From: Tolypocladium sp. Sup5 PDA-1
Taxonomy: Eukaryota > Ascomycota > Sordariomycetes > Hypocreales > Ophiocordycipitaceae
Direction: 5' to 3'
DNA length: 64,000 bases
Assembly (NCBI GenBank): GCA_000750105.3
Contig: JPHH03000060.1
Location: forward strand, 124,001 to 188,000
A program made the translations under genes and the position numbers. The notes under the pieces are model-generated. The model saw nothing but the letters and a program-made list of their open reading frames with translations, made no database searches and was not told the DNA's origin. Positions 22,951 to 33,244 of the stretch are shown in pieces (the first letter of the stretch is position 1; each line of letters opens with the position of its first letter).

Positions 22951-24230
22951 CGTATGTGTATTCGACCGAGTATGTCGGCGTAAGGGCAGACGTTCCGATA
23001 CTCTAAATGCTGGCCTCGGCTGTGACGAAATGCTGTACTTGGCCTCGTGTGGCCAAGTTGAGACAGCTCATTAAGGGGGTTATGGATGTACCGGGGCTGG
23101 TGCTGCTGATTGGCCCCACTGTAAGAGAAGCTCAAGCTTTAGCAACGCACGAAGCATGAGGGGAATCAAGAGTCGAGATGTTTACATTCGGTTCTTAGAC
23201 TTTTACGCGCGCCACAGGACGAGCGAGTCTGCGTCTTTGCAAATTGAATGGTGTGGCGTCGTTCTTCGTACGGGGGACACGTTCCAACAAGGCAAACAGT
23301 TTCTTCGAGCTTTGAGTCACACACAACATCGAGTCACAGAACGGACAGCAAGGAGAGAATGAGAAGCATCTGGGCCATCAAATGTAGCATTGCTTGAAAT
23401 ACACATCCCCGTGCTTCCAACCAGCCCGCCATCATTGCATTCCTCCAGCCCTTTGCCCTCCAAACACACCAACGCCTCCCGCCGCCCTAGAAAACTTCTC
23501 CATGTGGGAGAAGCACCCGTCAGCAGTATCCTCGCCCACCAGAATCCAGCACTCACCTGAGTGAAAAGAGTGAAGCATCGCCCTCTAAACAGAATAATCG
23601 GAATCGAATCATGGCTTCCGCCACGCCACGCATCGCACTCAAGTGTCAAAACACAATCTCCGCAACGGCTTCCCATAGGGTATCCCCTCAAAGGGGACCC
23701 TGCTATTTCTGATGCCATATTGCTGGCGTCGAGTGACGCCGAGCCCTCACGGGCAGACCCGTCCTCTCGCATGCAAGCGAGCGACAGCGGTGGCCTTCCC
23801 ACGAGCTCCCTCTCGTCTGCGCCCCGAAAGGCGAGAGGAGAAAAGAGCAGGCGGGCGCGGTGAAGAGTTACTCCGAATTTCTCACATGCGAAGAAATTGC
23901 CCTTCTTTGACCTGCAGAACAGAAAAGAGAAGGGCTTGAGATGCCTGCTTGCGCAGGTTTCTCTGTTTGGAAGCATGGAAGCGCGGCGTTGTTTAGAGGA
24001 CGATGCTTGCAGGAAGCAAAAGAGAGCGCGAGGCGGTCCGCAGTGGGATATTTTTCTTGTAGGCCAGGTACCTGGACCAAGGGACCGCAGGTGCACGTGA
24101 CCCCAATTTTCGGCTGGAGCCGCAGTCCCCAAGGAGCGACATCCAAAAGTTCGGCGACAACGACCAGTTCTGTCAAAACAACGCCAATCGCTCCATCGTC
24201 GTCCTCGCGCGCTGCGCCCTCGTCGCCACG
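22951..24230. other. Intergenic, divergent promoters of SEC20 and MRPL44
   Basis: 1.28 kb. A 271-codon open frame on the minus strand (23317–24132) has no recognisable motif, unusual composition and no homologous feel, so it was not annotated. No repeats or regulatory sites stand out. Confidence 0.5.
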
Positions 24231-24577
24231 ATGATCACCAAGTTCATGACCGAGGTCACGGCCAAGTTCAACCCCTTCTCGGCCTGCGCCAAACCCGCGC
24301 GCCTGTTCCTCACCTTCCTGCCTCCGAATGCCCGATCCGCCGGCACCGCGATCAACACGACACTACTCCCCCGAAACTCGACAGAGCCCAGCTCCGTAAA
24401 GGTCAAATTCAGTACGTCGGATACTTTTGTCACGGCTGCGTGGCCAGATACTAACGGGCTGCAGAGGACGGCAAGGAAATGAGCTTCAACTGCGGCAAGA
24501 TCAACATCAAGGGTCTCGTCGAGGAGGTTGACCGGCACTCTCGCCAACTGCAAAAGGCGGCAGATCTTTCGGATTGA
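24231..24577 (+). CDS. MRPL44: Mitochondrial large-subunit ribosomal protein mL53/MrpL44
   Basis: Small structural protein of the mitochondrial 54S subunit, about 97 aa, matching the family's usual length. Exons 24231–24411 and 24465–24577 flank a 53-nt intron with donor GTACGT and an ACTAAC branch site. Seen: a basic, hydroxylated N-terminus (MITKFMTEVTAKFNPF) that doubles as targeting sequence, the conserved ARLFLTFLPPNAR segment, and the C-terminal KEMSFNCGKINIKGLVEEVDRHSR region (in part). The start ATG is the only one consistent with the family N-terminus. The gene faces IPP1 tail to tail with 210 bp between stop codons. Confidence 0.92.
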
Positions 24578-24787
24578 GCCCTTCACATCATTGTCTGTAC
24601 ATATGCATTGACGGCGTTTCATGGAGCGGGGCTATACGAGGTGGCCCAAACACGGCAGACGTGTACGATATTGCGGCGGCGCGAGAACATTTTGTATATT
24701 ATGCACCAAGGCACATTGTGCATGCAGCCTAACTTTTATTCGTCCATGGCCCTCGCTCCCCTCGCTTTATGGTTGCAGGCTCCGAAT

Positions 24788-25991
24788 CTAAGCGGAAGCA
24801 CCGCTTATGAAAAACCACTTGTCAATGGAGCTGTCAATCTTGCCGGCGGGGAGCTCCTGGTGGGGAGGCAGAGGCGGCAGCTGGTCCGGAGACAGGCGGC
24901 TGGTGGAGTTCGCAACAGTGGTGTTGGCGCTGGAATAGGGTCAGAAACTGCTCGATCGGGCTAATACTGGGGTGGTACTCACGTAGAAACGCTGCCAGCA
25001 GGGGTCTTGCCGGTCATCAGGCGGTCCCAGGCCTCGCCGCACTCGCGGACGACGTCCATGGCGTAGCTGGAATACACCGTCAGTCTTTAAACAGGGTGTG
25101 TACCGCGGAATAGACACCACCAACCTCTTGTTCTTGCACTCTCCAGTAAAGGCGAACTGGTTCTCGGGCTTGCCATCGGGAATCTTATAGATGCGGAACC
25201 ATTCGTTAGTGGCGCGCAGGAGGCCCGGAAGGTGGCGCTCGACGTCCTCGATGTCGTTGAGCTTGGCAGCGAGCGGGTCGTTGACGTCAATGACGATGAC
25301 CTTCCAGTCGGTCTCGTCCTCATCTAGGAGAGCCATAACTCCTAGAACCTTGACCTGCTTGATCTGGCCAGTGTAGCCGACCAGCTCGCCGATCTCGCAG
25401 ACGTCGAGAGGGTCGTTGTCACCCTTGGCCTTAGTCTCGGGGTGGACAGCATTGGGATCCTCCCAGGTCTAAGGGGACTCGGTCAGTGACGACGTAGACG
25501 ATACAAGTACTCTCATATGAATATTCGTACCTGGGGGAAGGCGCCGTAGTTCCACAGGTAGCCCTTGTGGGGGAAGCAGTTGCGGACGTAGCGGAGCTTG
25601 CCCTTCTTGATATCCTGCTTGATGGGGTTGAGGAGCTCCTCCTTGGAGATCTGTTTGGGGAGGGAATTGTCAGCGGACTCCGGGGCGCCAAGGGGTGAGG
25701 GGGAGGGGGGCTGTGACGCGCAAGTTGCGCTGATTCTGGGAGGGACGAAAATACGGCATCCGTCTGCAGTCTCTGCGAATGGGAGAGCTGGCGATGGGCG
25801 AAACATACCTCAAGCTTAGCATTGGTCCAGCGGGGAATCTCGACAACCATGTTCAGGATGGTCTGCTCCTAGTTGGCGTAGAGGGGGATGTCGTGGAAGG
25901 GCGAGACGGGGATGCCATCCTTCTCGATGTAGACGCGGTACTCGAGGGTGTTGGGCGCAGCCACCTTGCGCAGGTTGTACTGGGAAGCCAT
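24788..25991 (-). CDS. IPP1: Inorganic pyrophosphatase, cytosolic type, interrupted by an in-frame TAG
   Basis: Hydrolyses pyrophosphate to phosphate; normally essential in fungi. Five exons (25809–25991, 25531–25650, 25125–25468, 24983–25066, 24788–24929) would give about 290 codons, the usual family length. Seen: EYRVYIEKDGIPVSPFHDIP, VVEIPRWTNAKLE, RNCFPHKGYLWNYGAFPQ, the acidic catalytic cluster KGDNDPLDVCEIGE, KVIVIDVNDPLAAKLNDIEDVE, and the C-terminal SIDKWFFISG. The odd point is codon 41, between IPLYAN and EQTILNM: it is TAG (25869–25871) where homologs have a sense codon. The frame continues correctly on both sides and every splice site and catalytic residue is intact. Sequencing error, a very recent null allele or RNA-level recoding are all possible. 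No intron that removes the TAG without deleting conserved residues is visible. Confidence 0.85.
25869..25871 (-). other. IPP1: Premature in-frame TAG codon in the pyrophosphatase gene
   Basis: Reading the minus strand, AAC TAG GAG interrupts exon 1 after 40 sense codons. Single-base changes from CAG, GAG or AAG would each produce it. The CAG route is a C-to-T change in a CpA context, which is what RIP or cytosine deamination would make. Confidence 0.9.
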
Positions 25992-27431
25992 GTTGGGCGG
26001 TGGTGAAGATGAAGATGACGATGCTGATGATGATGTGGAATACGATTGACTGCCCAAGGCGTGCGCAGGGGAACTCGACAGGTGGCGAGCAATTTGCGCG
26101 GTTCTCTGGAGCGAGATTTGGGAGGAGGTGGTGATGCGGTGGGAGGAGGGTTGATGGCAGGATGGAGGGGGCGGGGCATGTAGACCCATACTCGCATGGA
26201 TCCCAGTCGCCGCCGCCGCAGCAGTAACGGCGCTCAGGGCGGCGGTAGTAGCTGTGGTGCAGGTGGTGTCGGCAGTCAGCGTCCGCGTCAGTGGTCCCGC
26301 CAACGGCCCAGGTGCTGCCCAGGCTGCTGTCGTGATCGCTGCCGCAGCGGAGTGTCCTGTGTGCGAGGCGAGGAAGCCGTGATTGGCCCAGCCGGCCAAT
26401 GGCGACAGGCACTGCAGACGCCGCCGGTGCTGCTTGAGAGCAAGGCCGCGCCGGAGGGACATGAAAAACCGCCGCGGTGGTGACGACTCGGGAGCGAGGG
26501 AGGAAGGTCAGGACAGGAGCCAGGGGCGGACGGCGCTGGCACAGAAGTACGAGTACGCACAGCAGCGGGCACAGGCACGCACGGGGCGGTGACAGAAGGG
26601 TCTTGCGATGGCAGACCGAGGTAATTATCCACACCGTCGTTAGGTTGCCGTGGTTCTCTGCTTCGGTCCAGCGCCTGGCGCTGCCATCATGGACGGCGGA
26701 GCGGGAAAAAAAAGGGGGGCTTCAGCTCGATGCAGCGGCAGCAGTGCAGGGTAGGCCGAGCTTGATCCCGAACCGACCCGTGGTCCCCCTGCCACTAATT
26801 AAAACCCATAGCATCCTCTCATCCCATAACGAAACAAAAAGCCCTTCTCACAGCATTATCCTACCACGGCCGCCTCGAAGCCAGCTTCTTCCCTAGAATG
26901 ATTTTCTCTCGTCCATTTAGCTAGCCCTGTGGGCGGCATGCGACTAGATGCCCCATCCGAACAGGCTGATGTGCGCAATGTGACGCAGCCTCGACGTTGG
27001 TTGGCCCGCCAAGCTACCTGGGAGGGCTGCCAGCTTCACGCACGACCGCCATGCACATGCACAGTCAGCCGGTTTGTCGCACCCCAACGTAAGACTTACT
27101 CAGTCTGCATGTGACGATGCATGTTCAGTCACCTAGATGTGAAGCGGGATAATATGCACGTTGCCATTGTTGTCGGCACAGATCAAACTCGTGCGGCATT
27201 GCCTGTTTAGGCAATTTGCAGTAACCTCAACACCACCAGGCAACGTTGGCCGGAGAACATTACTTGATAGCTAACGCAACTATGTCATAACAGCATCGCC
27301 GAAACAACCAACCCAAGCAGCCGTGTGTATAAAAGCAAGGTCGGAAGGCTATGAAATCCCACCCAGCAATACAAAGTACATCAGACAGACTGAGCCGAAA
27401 CCGACAACTACCTACAAACCTGCACATTACT
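25992..27431. other. Intergenic region, IPP1 promoter and PIL1 3' flank
   Basis: 1.44 kb between two leftward genes. The first 150 bp upstream of IPP1 are rich in CATCATCATC-type triplets and pyrimidine runs. Open frames here encode only Ser/Arg/Pro-rich low-complexity peptides. No gene is recognised. Confidence 0.5.
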
Positions 27432-28521
27432 TCAAGCTGCCGCCTCGGTAGTCTTGCCAATCTTGATGCCCTCCGTACAAGCCGGCGTCTCCTCCGTTTT
27501 CAGGTCGGCCTCATCGTCCAGCGTCTCCTTGTTCTTGCCCTTGGCCGCGGCGGAGGGTTCCTCAGCCGTGTCCGTGTATGCCTCCTCATGGTCCGGCTGC
27601 CAGTCCCTGAGGTCGTCCTCGCAATCGTTAAGCACTTGACGAGCCTGCTGGCCGCCCGCGTACGGCACGCGGGTGTCGCCCGGCACGACCGGCGTGTCGT
27701 CCAGGAGGCTGAGGAGCCTGCGGCCGTGCTTGGCCAGGATGATTTGCTTCTCGGCACGCTCAATGGTGGCGGCGAACTCGGCCTCGTATGCCTCCTTGAG
27801 CTTCTGGCGTGTCTAGAGGGTGATCTGTTAGCAAGACGATCTCTTCGTGCCCATGGCCATCCGGGACTCGTCTGGGTGGGAGACGCACAATGTTGGTCAG
27901 CTGCGCCTCGGCGACCAGATTCTCAGCCTCGGCCCTGACAAGCTCCTGCTCCAAGACGACCAGCCTGGCGCTCTCCGGCTCCTTCATCTTGAGCTTGGCA
28001 ATATCGTCGGCAATCTTGGCCTTGCCATCGCGGCTCGGCTGCACGCTCTTCTCCGTGTTGCGGATCGTCTTGAGGCGGCCGCGCGAGTCGTCGAGCGCGT
28101 GCGCGTACGTGTCCTCCTGCTCGCCAATCTCGCTGAGGATGACGCCGACCTTGTCCGAGACGTCGCTGAGGCTGTCGTCGCCCGTCTGCTCGCCCCACTC
28201 GGAGAGCTGCTGCGCGATGGAGATGCGCTCGCGGCCGGCCGTCTCGTGCGCCGTGATGAGGTTGTTCTCCGACTTGATGAGGCGGAAGAGCTTGCGCGAC
28301 AGCTCCGGCTGCACCGTGCCGCGCAGCGAGCTGAAGGAGAAGCCCGCCCGGCCGCCGGAACCGCCGGAGCTCGAGCTCTTGGACTTGCCGCCGGAGCGGA
28401 TCGACAGCGCGCGGTTCCTGTAGGGAGGTGGTGAGTTAGTCGTCGCGGCGTCACAGGGAGGGTACCGGCGGTGGCCGGGGAAGAATTGCGCGAGAGAGCC
28501 GTCAAAACTGGACCGAGACAT
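27432..28521 (-). CDS. PIL1: Eisosome core component Pil1/Lsp1
   Basis: BAR-domain protein that builds plasma-membrane eisosomes (furrow-like domains) and binds PI(4,5)P2. Exons 27889–28521 and 27432–27812 with a 76-nt intron (27813–27888, GTGCGT donor) give about 337 aa. Seen: the N-terminal FSFSSLRGTVQPELSRKL segment typical of the family, the long coiled BAR helices from about 75 to 260 (SENNLITAHETAGRERISIA, EIGEQEDTYAHALDDSR), KHGRRLLSLLDDTPVVPGD after the domain, and an acidic low-complexity tail. Two uncertainties remain. A 48-nt in-frame GTACCC…CTACAG segment (28418–28465) could be an additional intron joining GHRR to NRALSIRSG. A GTAAGT near 28587 with CGCCAG near 28535 suggests a 5'-UTR intron. 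Pil1 and Lsp1 cannot be told apart here. Confidence 0.9.
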
Positions 28522-29541
28522 GGTGATCGGTGCTCTGGCGGCGTGTGCAGGAAACGACAGAATGGAGACAGCGCAGTCGAGGTTCACTTACATGATGACG
28601 AGAGGCCACGGAAAGGAGCTCTGGATATAAGGCAAGGTGCTACTGGTAGAAACGTTGCGAGTGTGCTCTTTCCGCGTACATGTTAGCCAACAGCTCCTGC
28701 TGCCTGCTGGTAGGCCACGAGTATCACATCAAGACGAGGCAACACAGACGTACATGAGCGCAGGCAAGAAGCGTGCAAGGGCCCGGGATAGAGCGTGTTC
28801 CCCGTTGGAGCAATCGTCACCGGCTGCAATTATCGCGATACAGATCAGATCAGGGAGGGGAACAGTGAGGGGACGGGAGCTGCAGGATTTAAAAAGCTGG
28901 GCAAGCCTGCTTCTTCTTCGGATACAGCCAACACAACCTTTGGTCAAACCTTTGGCTACGTAGCCAGCCCAGATGGCACAGTCTGGACACACACAGAGAC
29001 TCGCAGCACATCCGTCGACGAGACATGCCTGGGCGTTTGCTCGAAGGGTGACGGAATGCGCCCCATGATGTCATCAACCGCTGGGCCAGAGACCCCGCCC
29101 CCGCTGCCTTGGGTTTGGATTGGGCTGCGCCGCTGATGAACGAACCATCAAGACACATGACGACGTTTTGCGAACTTCTTTTTTTCCTGCGCGATGCCAA
29201 GAGGATGCCTCCGGGACTGCCCAGTAATTTGCCGTGGATCAAGGTTGCACGTTGATGCTGCAATGCTCTACTTCGTAGTCCGTACGTACTTCGTGCTATC
29301 GTGACGTTGATTCCCGCCCATCCGTATCCCAACGCCGGACCCAAAAAGATCGTACCCGTACCATCCGTGTCTGCGCCAAACATTCATCCCGTCCTATGTG
29401 ATATCCAACACACAAGGTAGTAATGGCTCTTGCCATCCCCTCGGCCATCGCGACGGGCACACATGACGTCCCACGGCCACGCCCACACCCGGCCGGCCCA
29501 TCCGGCGCAGCCCGGCAGTTACCGGAATCTTGGTCGCCCGT
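28522..29541. other. Intergenic region, PIL1 promoter
   Basis: 1.0 kb without a supported gene. It carries a GTAC-motif cluster at 29268–29296 (CTACTTCGTAG followed by CCGTACGTACTTCG) and probably the PIL1 5'-UTR intron at its left end. Confidence 0.5.
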
Positions 29542-29781
29542 CTAGTACCGCGTCTGGCTCGTCTGCTCGTAGACGACGGCACCGGGCGCGGCAGGCCGGT
29601 AGTAGGTGGCGCTCGTCCGCGGGCTGCTGCTGTAATGCTGCCGCGTCACGCTCGTGTAGCTGGCCCGCGGCGAGTGGCCATGGTGATGGTGGTGACGCCC
29701 GTGGTGGTGCTTGGACCGCCGCGCAGGAATCACCTCCTCGTGGTAGTAGTACTTTGTGTTTGGCTCGTCCCAGAAACACAT
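29542..29781 (-). CDS. Small histidine-rich protein of unknown function
   Basis: A single-exon frame of 79 codons with ATG at 29781 in a good context (GCC before ATG). Seen: MCFWDEP start, an aromatic YYYHEEVIPARR segment, a HHHGRHHHHHGH stretch (residues about 25–37) and a Ser/Tyr-rich second half ending in YEQTSQTRY. There is no signal peptide or membrane segment. I recall small fungal proteins with the same layout (MC start, tyrosine run, EEV(I/V)PARR, His run), so it is probably real and conserved, but I cannot name a function. The His cluster could bind metal. It could still be a chance frame, although the composition is unlike the random open frames nearby. Confidence 0.55.
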   Translation of the reverse strand: MCFWDEPNTKYYYHEEVIPARRSKHHHGRHHHHHGHSPRASYTSVTRQHYSSSPRTSATYYRPAAPGAVVYEQTSQTRY

Positions 29782-30634
29782 GGCTTCGGCGTTGGGGCGT
29801 TGGGGTTGTGGAATTTGAATAAGTCGAAATGCGAGAGGCGTAGTAGCCGGTGGGAAACGCTGGCTGGGAGTCGTAGGTCAGGTCTGCGCAAGGAGCAGTA
29901 TGGCTTGGTCGACGACAACTCCAACTTCAATGCGCGAGGGAGACTCGGTCAACTTATAACGTTACCACAATGTTCCAAGGCGCATTGCCGCCCCCATGCG
30001 GGCGTGGTGGCTATGGCCTCAGCCTGTGCCGGGCCTGTGCCTAGAACCCGGCTCGGATCCCTGCTCGTTCGTGTTGGCGCATGCGGCATCGCGTGCGTTG
30101 CCGTCATCCTCAAGGCGCACCATAGACCCCCACCAGCCAACGAACCAACTTACGAGTGCACCCAGCCTCCTTTGATCCATATGTGTTCGATTCCATGCCA
30201 TGCCCTACGCCAGGAACCGAGCTCGGGGCCGCCGAGCACGTTCTGCCAAGAGGCTGCGGGACCGAGTAAGGGTGCCCGCCCTGCATGGCATTGTGCATCT
30301 TGTTGTGGAATGCTTGTGACAGCCTGTCGTGCATTCTAGACCCACCCTCGAGCCTGCCGTATATCTGCCAGTCACTTGTCTATCAGACATCGCGAGGAGT
30401 CCTATACTTCTACCCTGCAACGTCCCAGAGTCTGTGTGCCTGGTCGTCTTGTCCACGGCCGGGGCGAGAACGTTGTCGATCGGTCCTTGTAAGCTCAGCA
30501 ACATCTCACGCCAGTTCCCGATGCAGGCTCTATCATGCCAGTTTATATTTTAGAACGCCAGTTGGTTTTACATTGTACAACATTCCCAAGTCGCCTCCCC
30601 TGTTCGGCACGGCGACACGGCTCGTCGCATCACT
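29782..30634. other. Intergenic region, no gene recognised
   Basis: 853 bp between two leftward genes, with short meaningless open frames on both strands. It likely holds the promoter of the His-rich gene and the 3' end of OST1. Confidence 0.5.
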
Positions 30635-32228
30635 TTATTTCTTCTTCGCGAACCCAACCTCCAGCTTACCAATAGCCCAGGCCGCAATGTAGACGGCCAT
30701 CATGCTGGCAAACACGATGAAGGGTTTCCGCATGGCATCAAAGAGCGACGTCTCGTACGAGATGATGAGGTCGCGGTCCCGGAACTCGTCCACCAGGTTT
30801 CGCGCCTTGATGGTCACCGCGGTACGGCCGATGGTGTCGAGGTACGTCTTGTGAACGTCGACCGAGGACTCAGTAATGGCCGACTCCGGTACGCCCGTGT
30901 ACAGCTTTACGTTGCTGCTCGAGTTGTCAGTCATGGTGTATTGCGTATTGCAATCGACGAGACTTACGAAGCTCCTTCCGGAAGCAAGACACGAATGTTG
31001 ACCTGCTCATACTCGACGCCTTCCACCTGCTTGGGGCCTTCCATGAAAGGCACCTTGAGCACGTAGCCGCCAGAAGCCGTCTTCCGCAGCAGATTAGCGG
31101 CGTTGGTGTTCCATCCAATGGTGAAGGGGTACTTCCAGCCACCAAAGATGGGGTAACGCGGCTTGAGCTCGAGCAATGCCTCGCGCTTGTTGCTCCTGAA
31201 TCTCGAGGTGGACACGTTCCCAATGACGTCGGTGAAGTAAGGGTCGACGCTTCCAACCTGGAGCGGGAAGCGCATCTCCTTGAGCGCCGTTGACGCCGGG
31301 TTGAAGTACTGCGACTGCGCCCACTTGACTCGGTTGAAAGGCGACGACAAGTTGGCGCCCCGGTGGTGCAGGGTATATCTCTCCTCGAACGCGACGTTTC
31401 CTCCCCAGTGGCTGACCTCGATATCACGGTCGAGGTTCGAGATGTGGGTAATGGGCTTGGTGAACTCGAACCGAACCTGGGCAGGGGACACCGCACCGGC
31501 GGGCTTCTCCTCAAAGGGGCCGTACGTGAGCTTGGTGCCCTGTTTCTGAGGGAACTCATCCTTGCCAGCCTTGCCGGCAATCGTGGTGTAGTCGGGAATG
31601 GCAGAGGACGGGGCCTTGACTTCGGTCTTCTGCTTCAGGGTCGGGTATGCAGATGGCGCGTAGACGGAGAAGTCGTAGACGAGGAACTGCTGCTCCTCCT
31701 GCTTGATGGACGCGGGCAGAGGGCTGTATGCCTTTAGGTAGTAGAACGAGATGCCGAGGGTCTGCTGGGAGCCAGCCTTGAGCGGGGCAGGCAGTCGGAT
31801 GCGATAGTATTGCACGTCACTATAGGTAGCAAGGCACTTGTTAGATCACGTCGAGCAAGGCGCTTGCTGCTGGAGGGCCAAACGTACCTGTGCGGGTCAT
31901 ACTCGACTTGTTCTGCCACAAAGGGTCCGGCGTTGGCGTCCTTGCGGTCCTTGACCTCGAAGCCGCCGACGCGGGCCATCTGGTCGGCGGTGAAGGGGAG
32001 GTAGTATGCATCTTGGGGCTCCTTGGAAACGTTCTCGACGAGGACGTTGATCTGCTCCTTGGCGTAGTTCTTCTCCAGCGAGATGACGTGGACGAGATTG
32101 GCGTTCTTGAAGACCTGTGGCGGCTTGAACTCGGCGGGCAGGGTGACCTTGGACGAGGCAGGCTGCGAGCTGGCGAGGGAGGTCGCCAGCAGGCCCAGGA
32201 GCGCCGATGCGAGGGACAACGGCTTCAT
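30635..32228 (-). CDS. OST1: Oligosaccharyltransferase alpha subunit (ribophorin I)
   Basis: Essential subunit of the ER oligosaccharyltransferase that transfers the lipid-linked glycan to Asn. Exons 31888–32228, 30968–31819 and 30635–30914 (introns 68 and 53 nt) give about 490 aa. Seen: a signal peptide (LSLASALLGLLATSLASSQ), the ribophorin I luminal domain with NLVHVISLEKNYAKEQ, LGISFYYLKAYSPLP, ITHISNLDRDIEVSHWGGN and the Tyr-rich KPRYPIFGGWKYPFTIGWN (in part), one C-terminal membrane helix (PFIVFASMMAVYIAAWAIG) and a short basic tail ending in AKKK. The last intron ends GAGCAG, so acceptors three bases apart would add or omit one Ser. OST1 diverges from hexokinase and works upstream of calnexin in glycoprotein biogenesis. 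Confidence 0.95.
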
Positions 32229-33244
32229 GTTAGCGAATGAGCGGAACGGGCACTCATTGATTGTGCGCGCCCAATGTTGGAGGATCGGAGGTCCAGCGAG
32301 ATGGGTGTCGTCGGTTCGCGATCTGGCTCGATACAGCTCCTGAGACGGGGCCTCGAAAAGCATACGTTGCCCATTCAGCGCGCTGAGCTGCAGGGGAGCT
32401 CCCGGCCAATCAGGGGAGGGTCGTTGGGGGTTGCGGCGACAGGTTACTCCGCCTCCGCACGCAGCTGTGGCCCAGGGACCAGCACTCGAGCTTCCGTTGC
32501 CCAGTGGATCTGAGCGGAAACAAGATCCAGCACGATAAAGTGGAAACGGTGACGGGCAATCAGACACACTCTTCTGGCGCTTGATGCCAGAGGTGGGCAT
32601 GGATCGATGTACGTGTTGCTTGAGTGAGGCCAAGATTCAATATGTATTTGTGTCCTGTTCCGGAGGTGCTTTGCGCACGAAGTAATTACGGACTAACTAC
32701 GTACTTCGTACCAAAGGTCGGCATTCGTACCTAGACATGCAGCAAGGGGCTTGAGCCATGCATGCATCACAGCGTACCCATCACAGTAGGCAAGGTTCGA
32801 CACACACGTCCACGGTATCACTACCTCCATGTAATAACGTCGAGTAATGAGATGCAGGCACCCGGCAGAGACGAGCCAGCGAAACTAGTGGTGCCCAGTC
32901 CGTGTGCTGGCGGTGGGCGGCGACGGGATGGCAGGCCACCAGCTTGACGGCCATTGGCGGGTCCCTCAGTGGCTTTGTTGGCGGCTGCTCGCTGGCTGTC
33001 TCCCAGGGCCCCTACTCAACCTCCTAACCTCCGTGCTGTTGCCTCTCACCACCAACTCCGATCCTTTCTGCTCTGTGCATCGATATATCACTCCTCAACA
33101 CCACAGCTGCCTGCGGCCCCTCTCGTGCTCCTACACCACTCCGCCCTATCAACTCCCCCTACGTTCACCCGTTGTGGCACGGCCTCTGCCTCAACAAGCT
33201 CCCGACGCAAGCTACCCCTCCAAACCCCACGATCCTCAATCAAA
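32229..33244. other. Divergent promoter region of OST1 and hexokinase
   Basis: 1.0 kb with no gene. It contains the palindrome GTACTTCGTAC at 32701–32711. The last 200 bp before the hexokinase ATG are a CT-rich leader (CCCCTACGTTCACC, CTCCTACACCACTCCGCC), a pattern of strongly expressed fungal genes. Confidence 0.5.

Noticed and set aside
23317..24132. 271-codon minus-strand frame between SEC20 and MRPL44
   Set aside because: No motif, mixed composition, no plausible splicing partners, and it occupies what must be promoter DNA of MRPL44. A homology search could revive it.
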